36,175 bases of DNA from Chitinivibrionales bacterium (GCA_014728215.1 WJLZ01000193.1:1-36175), one strand, 5' to 3'; counted from the first letter of the stretch, positions 23,504 through 32,811 are shown. Numbers and translations are program-made. The notes: generated from the sequence alone by a model not told the origin.

Positions 23504-23598
23504 AACCAATAAAAAGTTTGATTTTGACTAATTTTTTTGGAAATTTCCTCAATTTTTTATTATATTAGAAACAAAGAGAGGATGAGGAATCATTATTT

Positions 23599-23811
23599 AT
23601 GATTAAACGAGCTGTAATTTCGGTTCTCATAACAGGGGCAAGCATTGTCGCCTTTGCCCAGGAAGCCGATTCAACGCAAACCTTCGATAACAGCTCTCAA
23701 TCAATTCGAACTACCTCAAGCTCTTCACACGAAAACAAAAAAGCCAAACCCCTTGAAGTCAAGCCTACGGCAAAATCAAACTGGTCTCGAATCAAAGACC
23801 TTTTTCTTTAA
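23599..23811 (+). CDS. Small exported protein of unknown function
   Basis: This 70-aa protein has a clean signal peptide (MIKRAVISVLITGASIVAFA, cleavage after AFA). The mature part is about 50 residues, rich in Ser, Thr, Lys and Gln, and ends in an amphipathic SRIKDLFL. GAGAGGATGAGGA lies upstream of the ATG. It has no known family that I recognise. A 10-bp palindrome (GGAAATTTCC, 23539-23548) lies about 50 bp upstream and could be regulatory. Confidence 0.62.
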   Translation: MIKRAVISVLITGASIVAFAQEADSTQTFDNSSQSIRTTSSSSHENKKAKPLEVKPTAKSNWSRIKDLFL

Positions 23812-23834
23812 TCTGCTCTAATAAATCTCTCTTT

Positions 23835-24623
23835 TTACGGTTGCCATTCGATATCTGTCATCTCTCCATAGAGCCTTTTTGTCACTGTTCCAACGCTGAT
23901 AGAGAAACTAAACTCTTCAATGGGTGCTCGATTATTAAAATCGGCTTCGGGTGATAAGGAAATTTCAAAAGAGATATAGGGAAGGTTATTTGAAGCTATT
24001 TTCATGCGTGGAAAGAAATCGATTGAAAGCCATCCACGAAGATTATTGACGTTGGAATATTCACCGGATATATCGTTATAACTTCGATTTTCGCCCATAA
24101 TTACATAGAGCATGGGACCTGCAGTAATATAGCCGAAACCGGGAATATGAAATTGTACGCCAAGCACACCGGCGCCATCGGTGCCGCCATAGAAAGCGCC
24201 CTGGTCATTTTCTGAGGTGAAATAGGTTGCCTTTGCAATGCCGACTACCGCTAGACGCTCATTGAAAAAAAACGGTGAGGATACTTTGAGATGCCCTCCG
24301 CCAGAAAACCCGAAATTACCATCAAAAACACCAACCGTATCTGTTACTCCCGTATCCCCGGCAACACTCATCTGCACAGCACCAAGGTCGATCCCGAAAT
24401 TAATCATCGATACCGGAGAATAAGAGAGGCGTGCATCGACTCGATTGAGCATGCAAGGAACCGTATCAGCGGTAATACTGTATCCCCCGAGATGATATGA
24501 TATTCCCACCGATGCACGGGCATCGGGGATAGCAACGGTTGGATTGGCAATAGGCGATGCATTGCCGGTGCTTCCGGATATTAAAATCAGGCAGAGAAAT
24601 GTTAGAATTGTCTTTTTGATCAT
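23835..24623 (-). CDS. Outer-membrane beta-barrel-like protein paired with the Ig-repeat protein
   Basis: The 262-aa product has a signal peptide (IKKTILTFLCLILISGSTGNA). The rest is built of alternating polar and hydrophobic strands with many Gly, Tyr and Phe: ARASVGISYHLGGYSI, RVDARLSYSPVSMINFGI, GGGHLKVSSPFFF and FSFSISVGTV. About eight to ten strands suggest a small outer-membrane barrel. I recognise no named family. Its ATG overlaps the stop of the large Ig-repeat gene by 4 bp (24620-24623), so the two are translationally coupled and probably work together. The last residues (MTDIEWQP) do not show a clear terminal Phe/Tyr barrel signal. Confidence 0.6.
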   Translation of the reverse strand: MIKKTILTFLCLILISGSTGNASPIANPTVAIPDARASVGISYHLGGYSITADTVPCMLNRVDARLSYSPVSMINFGIDLGAVQMSVAGDTGVTDTVGVFDGNFGFSGGGHLKVSSPFFFNERLAVVGIAKATYFTSENDQGAFYGGTDGAGVLGVQFHIPGFGYITAGPMLYVIMGENRSYNDISGEYSNVNNLRGWLSIDFFPRMKIASNNLPYISFEISLSPEADFNNRAPIEEFSFSISVGTVTKRLYGEMTDIEWQP

Positions 24624-27600
24624 GGTCGGTATCTCCAGTAAACGACATCTTCAAGCAGTATTGGCAAAATAAACTCATCAGGACTCACGGTAACGATTCC
24701 CTGACTCTCGGCACTGAGTGAAATCTGTATGCGAAGAGCATCGGATTGTCCGTAAACCAATTCGTTTTGGGCAATGCCGTTTTCGGTTTGAATTGTCCGC
24801 TCTATGGTAACCGCTGTGGCCGGGTCGGGTATTCCATTCTGATTCCAGTCGATATCAGGATACCCCCCGGTAACCCGGACTCCTCCCCAGGTCAGGGTCG
24901 AGTCGTATCCTCTATCTGGGTCTCTATACTCTTCTTCAGTCATATTCGGGTCTTTCAGCGGCTCATAAATATCCCGTTTGCCGTTGGCATTGAGATCGAG
25001 ATAGACAGTATCCCATATAGCATTTCCAGCACCATCAAACGCTTCGACATACCCATGCGCCGGTTCGGGAAATGAATCCCTGATACCGTTCCAGTTAATA
25101 TCTTCAAAACCCGGCCCCGGCTGAAAAACACCGTTCCCGTTAACATCCTCACCACGATTCGCAAAGCCGTCACGATTTTTATCTTCACCGTTATCGAGCC
25201 GGTAATTATCATTCATATCTTCAAATGGCAGAATTGTCCGCACCGTATCGACTTCCCACCACCAGTGCCAGTAACCCTGAACCGAATGAGTATTCCAGCT
25301 GAAATCGGGAATGAGCTTATAGATACAGTAGCCGATAATTTTTGCAGTAAAAGTAACTTCGGTGCCGTCGGCCACAGGGTTTCCGTTGATATCACTCACG
25401 ATTGCTGCAACATTCATGGTGTAGGTGCCGTCTTTGTTGTCGACAATTTCACCTATATCCCGTCGAATGGTAATGTAATGGGGAGGACCGGCGATAGTAA
25501 ATTTTACCGTATCCGATTTTATTGAGGTAAAATCACCTGCAACAATCCAGATGTCGCGGTACATACTCGGTATCGATCCTGAGATAAGGTACGTTGTCGC
25601 TTTACCGTCCGCACCGGTGATGGCGGTTGGCGGGTCGAGAAATTCCCCACCGCCAGGGCCGCTGATCAAATTAAATGAAATAGTGGCGTCGTTAACCCTG
25701 TTTCCTTCATTATCATAGGCAATGGCGGTAATTTTCGCCCGGTCACCATTGGTGCTGATTACCTCGGGAGTACCTGAAAGCTTGATACTTTTGATTAAAT
25801 CCGCTTTGAAATAGAGCTGTATCGATTTTGACGTTATCTCTCCGCCTTTCGACGCTTTTGCTGCAATAGTAGCATAATTTGCAAAGTTCGGATTTCGCAT
25901 GTAAAACGATATCTTCCCATCGGCAGCGGTAGTGCCGGTATGCACAAAGAGAGTATCCGACTGTCCCGGAATATCACCAAGCGTTATACTGACTTCGGCC
26001 TGAGCACCGCTTATCGGCGTGGTTCCATCGCCTTCAATGTAGGTCACTGTAATAAGTGTGCTGTCTGCCCCGTTTGCTACGTAACTATGGGGTACCCCCG
26101 CTGCGGGGACCGTATCGATTAACAGGTAACGTGATGAATAATACACCACGGTTTTGGCCGATGCCCCTGCCGATTCGAAGGTGATGGTATCGGGGCCGAT
26201 ACCGGTTCCTACAACTTTGAAAGTAGCTTCACCACGGTTATCGGTGATTGAATCAACGGGAACAATAACTGTTTGTTCCTGTTGCCGCCGGTAGTCAAAC
26301 CGTTCGCCGACTATAGGGTTGTTCATGGCGTCGGTAAGGGTCAAGCGTATTGTGCTGGTATCCTGACCACTGGAATTGATACTCTGGGGGTTTGCCGCCG
26401 CACTTACTTCTACTCCGGCAAATTCAACCTGAATCGAAGCGGTCTTGGTAAGATCATTGGCAAGAGTGGCTGTAACCGTAGCAATCGCATTTCTTCGGTC
26501 GGAGGTCAGATGTATACTTGCCTTACCCTCTTGGTTGGTTTCTGCCGATGATGGTACCATGCCGACATCGGTGATAAAATTGATAACATCTCCCACAATC
26601 GGATTGTTATCTTCATTTTTAATCTGCACGGTAATAAGTGACTTACTGGTTCCATCTGCCTGAATTACCGATGGAAGCGCATAGATAGTCATTTCCCGCC
26701 GGGTAACGCATTCGAGCGATGTTTCAGCAGTGGCAACTTCCTGTGCATTATTTATTGCCGTAATTTCCAGCCGAATGGTGCCTTCATAGGGAAGTGCGCT
26801 GATTATAAATGAACACTGGCCAATCGAATCACCACTTGCATGGGTTGTTCCGACAAGGGTGTCGGATATTGCCGAGCCCTCTTTTGATTTATAATGGCGT
26901 ATAACTTCGACTCTCTTATTTGGCAGTGGAGTACCGTCATTTTGATTGAATTTTACCGTCAGCTCCGAATGATTCTCCCGCCGGGCCTGAATAATATTCG
27001 GATACAGCGCAACATCGAGAATAAGATCGGTTACGTTGATATTGATTTTCGCTTTGGTACCGGCCGCTCTCACGGTTATGGTATCGGTCCCCGGTTGATC
27101 GCCGGAAATAAATGCCCTCGCAATACCGTCAAAACCGGTCATCGAATCGACTGTCCCCGATTGAAAGGAGAGATTGGAAAGCGATTCATTGCCCAGAGAA
27201 AAGAATATGGGAGTGTTTGCTATAGGTTCGTTCGATGCATTCCGAAGATGAGCAGTCAGCCAGGTCGTGCCACCCAGTTTCAGATTGGATGAATCGGTGG
27301 AGAGTGAGATGGAAACACCCTGAAAGGCAACCTGTGTTTCATCGCTCATATTCAGATCCCCGGCCAGGTAGACCGTGATAAATGCGGTATCATTGATATT
27401 CGTACTGGTGAGTTTGGCCCTCGCAGTCCCGTTTGCATCGGTAATACTCTGGCCTGCCTTTTCTTCACTTGGAGGATTCACACCGCCGATTATTCCCGCA
27501 GATGTTATGAATTGTATCGGCTGACCTGCAATTGGATTATGATTCGAGTCGATGACGGTGACATTAACATAGGTAAAATCCTTTGCATCCGCCTTGATAC

Positions 27601-28096
27601 TCGATTTCTCGGGGAGCACCTTTATCAGTTTCTGAATTTTAACCGGTGTGTCGGTGACATCGAAGCGAATTACCCGGGAAACTCCCTGATATTCGAATGT
27701 TATCTGAACGTTCTCATCTTCGGTGGTATGCCAGTATTGCACTCGTGCGCGGCCATTGTTGTCGGTTATTATTACGTTACTCGAAAGATTTCCTGCCGAG
27801 GCCGATGCTTTCACCGTATCGCCGGTAATAGGCTGTTTAACCGCGGTTATGGTTGTGTCCTGCCAGAGTGTGATTGTGATATCCATTGTATCACCTACAC
27901 TGACATAGAGACTGTCCAGGGAGGCAAAAAGCAAAGGTGTGCCTTTAACAGGAATTTCAGGTCCCTGCTGGGTAGGTTCATCCTGGGGAGCACTCGGATT
28001 GGCCAATGAACCGAGATCATCCTGGATAGTACATACAAACGTGCCTGAACAAAGCATTACCAATCCAATTGCATAGAAAATGAAACGGGGTTTCAC
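24620..28096 (-). CDS. Large secreted Ig-repeat (Big-1/invasin-like) protein with calcium-loop-like insert
   Basis: The product is 1158 aa from GTG 28096, chosen because AGGAG lies 8 nt upstream and the protein then opens with a normal signal sequence (KPRFIFYAIGLVMLC, then SGTFVC, a weak lipobox). An ATG at 28123 would add nine residues. About nine Ig-like modules of about 100 aa follow, each marked by Big-1-type turns such as DSNHNPIAGQPIQF, EDNNPIVGDVINF, AMNNPIVGERFDY and NGNPVADGTEVTF. Near the C-terminus several DxNxDG/DxNxNG loops (DKNRDGFANRGED, DVNGNGVFQPG, DINWNGIRD, DLNANGKRD, DIDWNQNGIPD) form a putative calcium-binding insert. Big-1 proteins usually form rigid surface stalks for adhesion. 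It leads an operon with the barrel-like gene. Confidence 0.85.
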   Translation of the reverse strand: MKPRFIFYAIGLVMLCSGTFVCTIQDDLGSLANPSAPQDEPTQQGPEIPVKGTPLLFASLDSLYVSVGDTMDITITLWQDTTITAVKQPITGDTVKASASAGNLSSNVIITDNNGRARVQYWHTTEDENVQITFEYQGVSRVIRFDVTDTPVKIQKLIKVLPEKSSIKADAKDFTYVNVTVIDSNHNPIAGQPIQFITSAGIIGGVNPPSEEKAGQSITDANGTARAKLTSTNINDTAFITVYLAGDLNMSDETQVAFQGVSISLSTDSSNLKLGGTTWLTAHLRNASNEPIANTPIFFSLGNESLSNLSFQSGTVDSMTGFDGIARAFISGDQPGTDTITVRAAGTKAKININVTDLILDVALYPNIIQARRENHSELTVKFNQNDGTPLPNKRVEVIRHYKSKEGSAISDTLVGTTHASGDSIGQCSFIISALPYEGTIRLEITAINNAQEVATAETSLECVTRREMTIYALPSVIQADGTSKSLITVQIKNEDNNPIVGDVINFITDVGMVPSSAETNQEGKASIHLTSDRRNAIATVTATLANDLTKTASIQVEFAGVEVSAAANPQSINSSGQDTSTIRLTLTDAMNNPIVGERFDYRRQQEQTVIVPVDSITDNRGEATFKVVGTGIGPDTITFESAGASAKTVVYYSSRYLLIDTVPAAGVPHSYVANGADSTLITVTYIEGDGTTPISGAQAEVSITLGDIPGQSDTLFVHTGTTAADGKISFYMRNPNFANYATIAAKASKGGEITSKSIQLYFKADLIKSIKLSGTPEVISTNGDRAKITAIAYDNEGNRVNDATISFNLISGPGGGEFLDPPTAITGADGKATTYLISGSIPSMYRDIWIVAGDFTSIKSDTVKFTIAGPPHYITIRRDIGEIVDNKDGTYTMNVAAIVSDINGNPVADGTEVTFTAKIIGYCIYKLIPDFSWNTHSVQGYWHWWWEVDTVRTILPFEDMNDNYRLDNGEDKNRDGFANRGEDVNGNGVFQPGPGFEDINWNGIRDSFPEPAHGYVEAFDGAGNAIWDTVYLDLNANGKRDIYEPLKDPNMTEEEYRDPDRGYDSTLTWGGVRVTGGYPDIDWNQNGIPDPATAVTIERTIQTENGIAQNELVYGQSDALRIQISLSAESQGIVTVSPDEFILPILLEDVVYWRYRP

Positions 28097-28171
28097 AATG
28101 ATACTCCTGAGGTTAAATTTCATTTTGGGCGCCGATTAACTATAAGGGCAGTGAGAACGTATATTATTATT

Positions 28172-28201
28172 ATTATATAATTTAAACTTAAAAGAGTACA
28201 A
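28172..28201 (-). promoter_or_regulatory. Probable promoter of the Ig-repeat operon
   Basis: A perfect TATAAT (28177-28172, minus strand) lies 18 bp downstream of TTGTAC (28201-28196). The region is strongly AT-rich and shared with the divergent radical-SAM gene. A plus-strand TATAAT overlaps it at 28176-28181. Confidence 0.5.
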
Positions 28202-28228
28202 TAATAATAATTTTACGCAGCATCATTT

Positions 28229-29563
28229 ATGACTTTATCATGCAGGGGAATAATTGTCAAGAATGTGGCTCCCGACTCACCGGCTTCCCGTGCCGGTCTG
28301 CGGAAAAATGACCGTATCGTTGCCGTTGACGGCCACATGATTGAGAATGACATGGATTTCGGCTTTTATTCCTCAACCGACCAGGGTGATATTACCTTCG
28401 TTCGAAAGGGAAAGCAATTCACCTGCTCTTTCTTCCGGGAGCCGGGTGTTTTTCTGGGGCTCGACTGCTATCCTCAGCCCCTGAAACGGTGCCCGAATAA
28501 GTGCCTGTTCTGTTTTATCGACCAGCTCCCATCCGGACTGCGGAAATCGTTGTATGTTAAAGACGAAGACTATATCCATTCTTTTATTCACGGCAACTAT
28601 ATTACCTGTGCAGGACTGCGGGACCGGGATGTCAAAAAAATTTCCCGTCTCGGTCTTTCGCCACTCTATATCTCTGTTCATGCAACCGATCCCGCAGTAC
28701 GAAACCGTCTTCTGGGCAATCGCAAGGCTCCCGATATCCGGACCCAGCTCCGGATTTTTGAAGAGGAAGGTGTCGCTTTTCATACTCAGATTGTTGTCTG
28801 CCCCGGTATCAATGACGGCAGTGTCTTGACAAAAACAATTGCAGACCTCATGGAATTTGATGAAAGTCTTCTTTCTATCGCTGTCGTTCCGGTTGGGTTA
28901 ACAAAATACCATAAAAATAATCTTACCCTCTTTACTCCCCAAAAGGCTCGTCGGGTATGCGAAGGAATCAAAGAAATAAGCGATTATCATAGAGCGCATG
29001 AGGGGTTCCGGCGAATATTTTGTGCCGATGAATTTTTCCTGCTGGGCGGTGTTCCTCTCCCGAAACGATCCTACTATGAAGACTATCCTCAAATTGAAAA
29101 CGGTATCGGACTGGTCAACCAGCTGCTCGAAGAGTGGGGGAGAGTAAAAAAAACAGGTTTGAATAGTAGGGGAAGCCATAAAAAGAACGGCTCGCCCAAA
29201 CGAATTGCCCTGATTACATCACTTCTTGCCGCACCCTTTCTACAGGATATTGCCGGGACTATCGAACAGGCAATCGGGAGTGTCCTTTTGGATGTTGTAC
29301 CTGTTGTCAACAATTTTTTCGGTTCCTCGGTGACTGTCGCCGGTCTGCTTAGCGCATCGGATATTATCAGGGCCGTAAAAAATATGGATTCTCCGGTTGA
29401 TTATATTATTGTTCCCGATATCATATTTAATACTGAAGGATATACGCTGGACAGCTATTCACTACAAAGAATGGAGCGGACGGCAGGGGTACCTTTCAAA
29501 TCGGTCGATTCGGTTACCGAGCTGGTAGAATGGATTACTTTATCGCGTTATGAAAAAAAATAA
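28229..29563 (+). CDS. PDZ-radical SAM-DUF512 protein
   Basis: The product is 444 aa. Residues 5-65 form a PDZ-like domain (VAPDSPASRAGLRKNDRIVAVDG). A radical-SAM core follows, with the CxxxCxxC cluster motif in RCPNKCLFCFIDQLP (C88, C92, C95) and the HSFIHGNYITCAGL segment. The C-terminal half is DUF512 (FRRIFCADEFFLLGG, ALITSLLAAPFL, VVNNFFGSSVTVAGLL, DIIFNTEGYTLD). This family is conserved in many anaerobes, and its reaction is not established. It overlaps the pseudouridine synthase gene by 14 bp, suggesting coupled expression and perhaps a ribosome- or RNA-related task. Confidence 0.9.
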   Translation: MTLSCRGIIVKNVAPDSPASRAGLRKNDRIVAVDGHMIENDMDFGFYSSTDQGDITFVRKGKQFTCSFFREPGVFLGLDCYPQPLKRCPNKCLFCFIDQLPSGLRKSLYVKDEDYIHSFIHGNYITCAGLRDRDVKKISRLGLSPLYISVHATDPAVRNRLLGNRKAPDIRTQLRIFEEEGVAFHTQIVVCPGINDGSVLTKTIADLMEFDESLLSIAVVPVGLTKYHKNNLTLFTPQKARRVCEGIKEISDYHRAHEGFRRIFCADEFFLLGGVPLPKRSYYEDYPQIENGIGLVNQLLEEWGRVKKTGLNSRGSHKKNGSPKRIALITSLLAAPFLQDIAGTIEQAIGSVLLDVVPVVNNFFGSSVTVAGLLSASDIIRAVKNMDSPVDYIIVPDIIFNTEGYTLDSYSLQRMERTAGVPFKSVDSVTELVEWITLSRYEKK

Positions 29564-30344
29564 TACCGGAACCCGGAACAAAGAGCGGCAATTTTCCGAA
29601 GAGGAACCTGTTCGTCTGAACAAGTATCTGGCTCAGTGCGGTCTTGGCTCGCGGCGTGCCTGTGATGAACTCATCGCTTCAGGAAGAATCTATCTCAACG
29701 GAAAACGGGTAAAAGAACTCGGGGTACGAATCAATCCATTAAAAGACAAAGTCTCCTACAAAGGTAAAGAGCTTACCGCAGTACATACACTCGAATACTG
29801 GATTCTTCATAAGCCTAAAGGCCCCCTGGTGACTCATCATGACCCCGAGGGAAGAGAGACTGTTTTTGATTATCTGAAAAAGCAGGGAAAAGATCTGGAC
29901 CGGCTTAATTATGTCGGTCGTCTCGACAGAAATTCGGAAGGTCTTCTGTTACTCACCAACGACGGCTCTCTTATTCATGGGCTGACCCATCCGCGATATC
30001 ATATCAAAAAGGTCTATCGGATTAGAATAAACCGCAAACTTTCGCCTGAACACGCGTACCAGATGGTAAACGAAGGCGTACTCTCAAAAAACCAGGAACT
30101 ACATGCCGGAGAGATAAAGACTGCAGAGAGTCCATCGAAAGGACAACACTGGTATGAAGTTGTTCTGTACGAAGGGAAAAACCGTCAGATCCGGAGAATG
30201 TTCGAAGAACTTGGATATACCATAGTCCGCCTTAAACGTATCCAGTTCGGCTCTCTCCGCCTTCGTACCCTGCCAAGAGGTGCATTCCGTCAGCTAACAT
30301 CACGGGAGGTAGCGGCGATGAAGAGTGTTGGGTACAGGGTATAG
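29550..30344 (+). CDS. rluB: RsuA/RluB-family pseudouridine synthase
   Basis: The product is 264 aa. An S4 RNA-binding domain (VRLNKYLAQCGLGSRRACDE, then ASGRIYLNGKRVKELG) precedes the catalytic core GRLDRNSEGLLLLTNDG with nucleophile D126. Later motifs are HPRYHIKKVYRI, GKNRQIRRMFEELGY and LKRIQFGSL. The family changes specific uridines in 23S or 16S rRNA (RluB: U2605; RsuA: U516). S4 plus overall layout favour RluB, but the exact site is inferred. The N-terminal 20 residues are charged and disordered. It overlaps the DUF512 gene by 14 bp. Confidence 0.92.
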   Translation: MKKNNTGTRNKERQFSEEEPVRLNKYLAQCGLGSRRACDELIASGRIYLNGKRVKELGVRINPLKDKVSYKGKELTAVHTLEYWILHKPKGPLVTHHDPEGRETVFDYLKKQGKDLDRLNYVGRLDRNSEGLLLLTNDGSLIHGLTHPRYHIKKVYRIRINRKLSPEHAYQMVNEGVLSKNQELHAGEIKTAESPSKGQHWYEVVLYEGKNRQIRRMFEELGYTIVRLKRIQFGSLRLRTLPRGAFRQLTSREVAAMKSVGYRV

Positions 30345-30546
30345 GTACAGGATTTTCAAACATTCAATCCCGACAGCACTTCGGCACAGTGCTTTTGTCT
30401 CAAATCTCCCTTTTCTTCCCCTTCATTTGTCGCGATCGTTCTCCTGACGTTGTCCTGAGCATGCGTTTCACTGAGTGACACATTGAACATGCGCCGCATT
30501 GAGTCTATCGAAATGTCGAAAGATCTTTTTGTCTCTTTTTTCAACC
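30345..30546. other. Intergenic region between convergent rluB-like and fapA-like genes
   Basis: No credible gene is seen. The stretch has GCAC/GTGC short inverted arms (about 30378-30394). On the minus strand it also has several loosely repeated words: TTTCGACATTTCGATAGACTC, then CACTCAGTGAAACGCATGC, then GCTCAGGACAACG. This resembles a decayed intergenic repeat element. It could serve as a bidirectional terminator, though no classical stem plus T-run is visible. Confidence 0.35.
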
Positions 30547-32811
30547 TTATAGTATCCTGAACTGATTCTTGATCAGCCGCACGGTTTTGGGGCCGATGAT
30601 TTCATCTTTGACAAGAAAATAGCGGGGGCCGATTTTAAACATGGTTCCCGGCATTGCCGCATGAGTAATCTTAATGAATGCATTGTCGGTGTCGCGCATC
30701 TTTTTTTCTACGGCGCTTTTTCTCTTTTCCAGCTCCCCGAGTTGCTGGTCGTACCGTGCCAGGGTGTTTTTGAGCTTTGTAAAAAGAAACTCTTCTTTTG
30801 GGGGAAGTTTTTTGCGGATTTTGATCAATCGCTGAAATCGCCTTATCGGTTCGGCGAGCTTTTCTTTACTCTCGTTGATTTCCTTTATTTGTGATTCAAT
30901 TTTTTTCAGACCCTCGACCATGGTGAAATCCAGACCGACTTCAAGTATTGTACGAATGCTGCTGTTGTTTCCGACCGTGTGGACCGTAATTGAATCCCGT
31001 GCGATAAGGTGGCCTCCCGCAGCGGAGAGCGGATTGCCGAATATCTCGATTGAGTTTTTGGCATAGATTGTTGCATTGATGGCTTCCTTGGCAATGGAGA
31101 CGCTTTTCCGGGATCTGACCTGTTGATTCTTGAGAAATCCGATGTTGACATCTCCCTTGGCGTCAATTAACCCCTTTCCCTGCCCCACAAATCCGAGTTT
31201 ACAAAGAATATTTCCTCCCACACTGAGATGAGCATCTTCGATAGTACCTGAGACCTGGAGATCTCCGCCGCACTGAACCGAAAACCCGGACTTCACATCA
31301 CCATTCACCACAATTGACTTTGGATAGTTGAGATTCCCCGTCGAAAAGTCGATGTCACCCGGAACAACAAAGCCCTCACTTACCTCAACCAGACTGCCGT
31401 CATATTTAACATTGCCGTCTGTGCCGGAAATTAAAACTTCCGGGTGGTCGGGATGAGGTTGCGTGTTGGCGCCGGCAGGAAGTTTTGCCGGGCTGCCGTC
31501 TTCGGCAGGAAGCTCTCTTCCGGTGATATCCTTCCCGGGTTCTCCCTTTGTGGGGGGGGCAAGACGAGCGAGTTCATCACCTTTGGCAACCGACTTGACA
31601 ATGCTCAGGTTTTTGAAATCGACACTGCCGTCGGGATTGGACTTGGGCTTCAGAGAGGATGAGATATCAAATAAAAATTCAACTTTACCGTCCTTGCCAT
31701 TTTTCGGCCTGACACCTTCAGCAACAACAACCGATTCTCCGGGATACTGGTTTTTGGTTATTGAGTCGGCCAACCGGGCCAAAGCATCATTTTTAACACC
31801 AACAGTAATTTTCTCATTCTGCAGAAGCTGTTTGATCGTATCCATTGATGGAGCTTTGCCTCCGGGGCCGGGAGCATGAAGAGCAATGCGGGCGATCATC
31901 ATGTCCGGTTCCAGACTCAATTCCGCGGAACCGTCAAAATCAAGGGGCAGAACCCCGGCCATCCCGTCCACAAAATACGCAACCCCGCAAGCTTTTGAGA
32001 CAATTTCGTTTTTCTCCGATACATACTCCACCGTCTCATCGAGACCGAGCTTCTCCCTGATAATTTCATCGATAGTGACCAACTCACCTTTGATATTTTT
32101 CCCGGGAACAGGCGGCATACCCATCTGGCGTGCCGCAATTACCGTTCCTTTATCAACCCGGTCGATCTCGACTCCAATTTCGGCAATCTGCCAGTAATGA
32201 GAGGCATTTTTTATCTCATTGCAGTAATAGGAATCTTCGATATATTTAACCCTGAATTCCAGTTCGCCTTCCTTACCCGGTGTCGGAGGCGCACCCTGAG
32301 CAATGCTTTCAATTTCACAGGCTTTCTTCTCTTTCTCCCATCGCTCAATCAATTCGGAGACTTTTTTCTCGTTTATGCCGTACGTAACCTCGTATTGTCC
32401 CAAAACTTCCATTATTTTGTCGTATTCCAAGACCTCATTCGGTGCTCCCAGCGGTTCGACAATCATATTAGCCGACATGAGATCCTCGGAAACAAGTAAC
32501 CTGATATTCGGTACTACCGGCCGGGCTTCTTCGTGGTGATTGTGATGGTGTTGGGAGTGATGGTCGGTGCTCTCTTCCTCTTCTTCCTCCTCATAGGTTT
32601 CTTCAGATTCACTCTCATCGAACTCATCATCCAACGACGCAAGTTCTTCAGTGGTTGCCGCCTGAACTTCTTCAATACCCCGTTTTTTTAATGTCTCGAT
32701 AAGCTTCTCGGTAAGCTCGGTGGAAGCATTTACCAGAACAGCGCCATTCGGCATAACAACATCCTCAACAAGCACCATTCCGGGATTGACATCTTCAATG
32801 TTGATAAGCAA
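30547..32811 (-). CDS. FapA-like DUF342 polymerisation-type protein
   Basis: The product is 754 aa. The start is TTG 32811, since no ATG precedes the conserved opening INIEDVNPGMVLVEDVVMPN, which resembles the DUF3391 cap of HD-GYP proteins. An acidic and His-rich linker follows (Glu run near 75-82, then HHSQHHHNHH). The FapA/DUF342 core occupies about 110-600: GVEIDRVDKGTVIAARQMG, PPVPGKNIKGE and the right-handed beta-helix DGNVKYDGSLVEVSEGFVVP, DIDFSTGNLNYPKSI and GDLQVSGTIEDAHLSVGG. A coiled coil spans about 605-700. FapA-type proteins are implicated in flagellar assembly or polar scaffolding, but no flagellar genes are in this window. The His-rich stretch may bind metal. Confidence 0.85.
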   Translation of the reverse strand: MLINIEDVNPGMVLVEDVVMPNGAVLVNASTELTEKLIETLKKRGIEEVQAATTEELASLDDEFDESESEETYEEEEEEESTDHHSQHHHNHHEEARPVVPNIRLLVSEDLMSANMIVEPLGAPNEVLEYDKIMEVLGQYEVTYGINEKKVSELIERWEKEKKACEIESIAQGAPPTPGKEGELEFRVKYIEDSYYCNEIKNASHYWQIAEIGVEIDRVDKGTVIAARQMGMPPVPGKNIKGELVTIDEIIREKLGLDETVEYVSEKNEIVSKACGVAYFVDGMAGVLPLDFDGSAELSLEPDMMIARIALHAPGPGGKAPSMDTIKQLLQNEKITVGVKNDALARLADSITKNQYPGESVVVAEGVRPKNGKDGKVEFLFDISSSLKPKSNPDGSVDFKNLSIVKSVAKGDELARLAPPTKGEPGKDITGRELPAEDGSPAKLPAGANTQPHPDHPEVLISGTDGNVKYDGSLVEVSEGFVVPGDIDFSTGNLNYPKSIVVNGDVKSGFSVQCGGDLQVSGTIEDAHLSVGGNILCKLGFVGQGKGLIDAKGDVNIGFLKNQQVRSRKSVSIAKEAINATIYAKNSIEIFGNPLSAAGGHLIARDSITVHTVGNNSSIRTILEVGLDFTMVEGLKKIESQIKEINESKEKLAEPIRRFQRLIKIRKKLPPKEEFLFTKLKNTLARYDQQLGELEKRKSAVEKKMRDTDNAFIKITHAAMPGTMFKIGPRYFLVKDEIIGPKTVRLIKNQFRIL

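Noticed and set aside
23523-23572. TTGACT and TATATT before the small exported gene as a promoter
   Set aside because: The spacing is about 31 bp, far outside the 16-19 bp needed.
30356-30544. Minus-strand 62-aa open frame between rluB-like and fapA-like genes
   Set aside because: The composition is not protein-like, there is no ribosome site, and the DNA looks like degenerate intergenic repeat.
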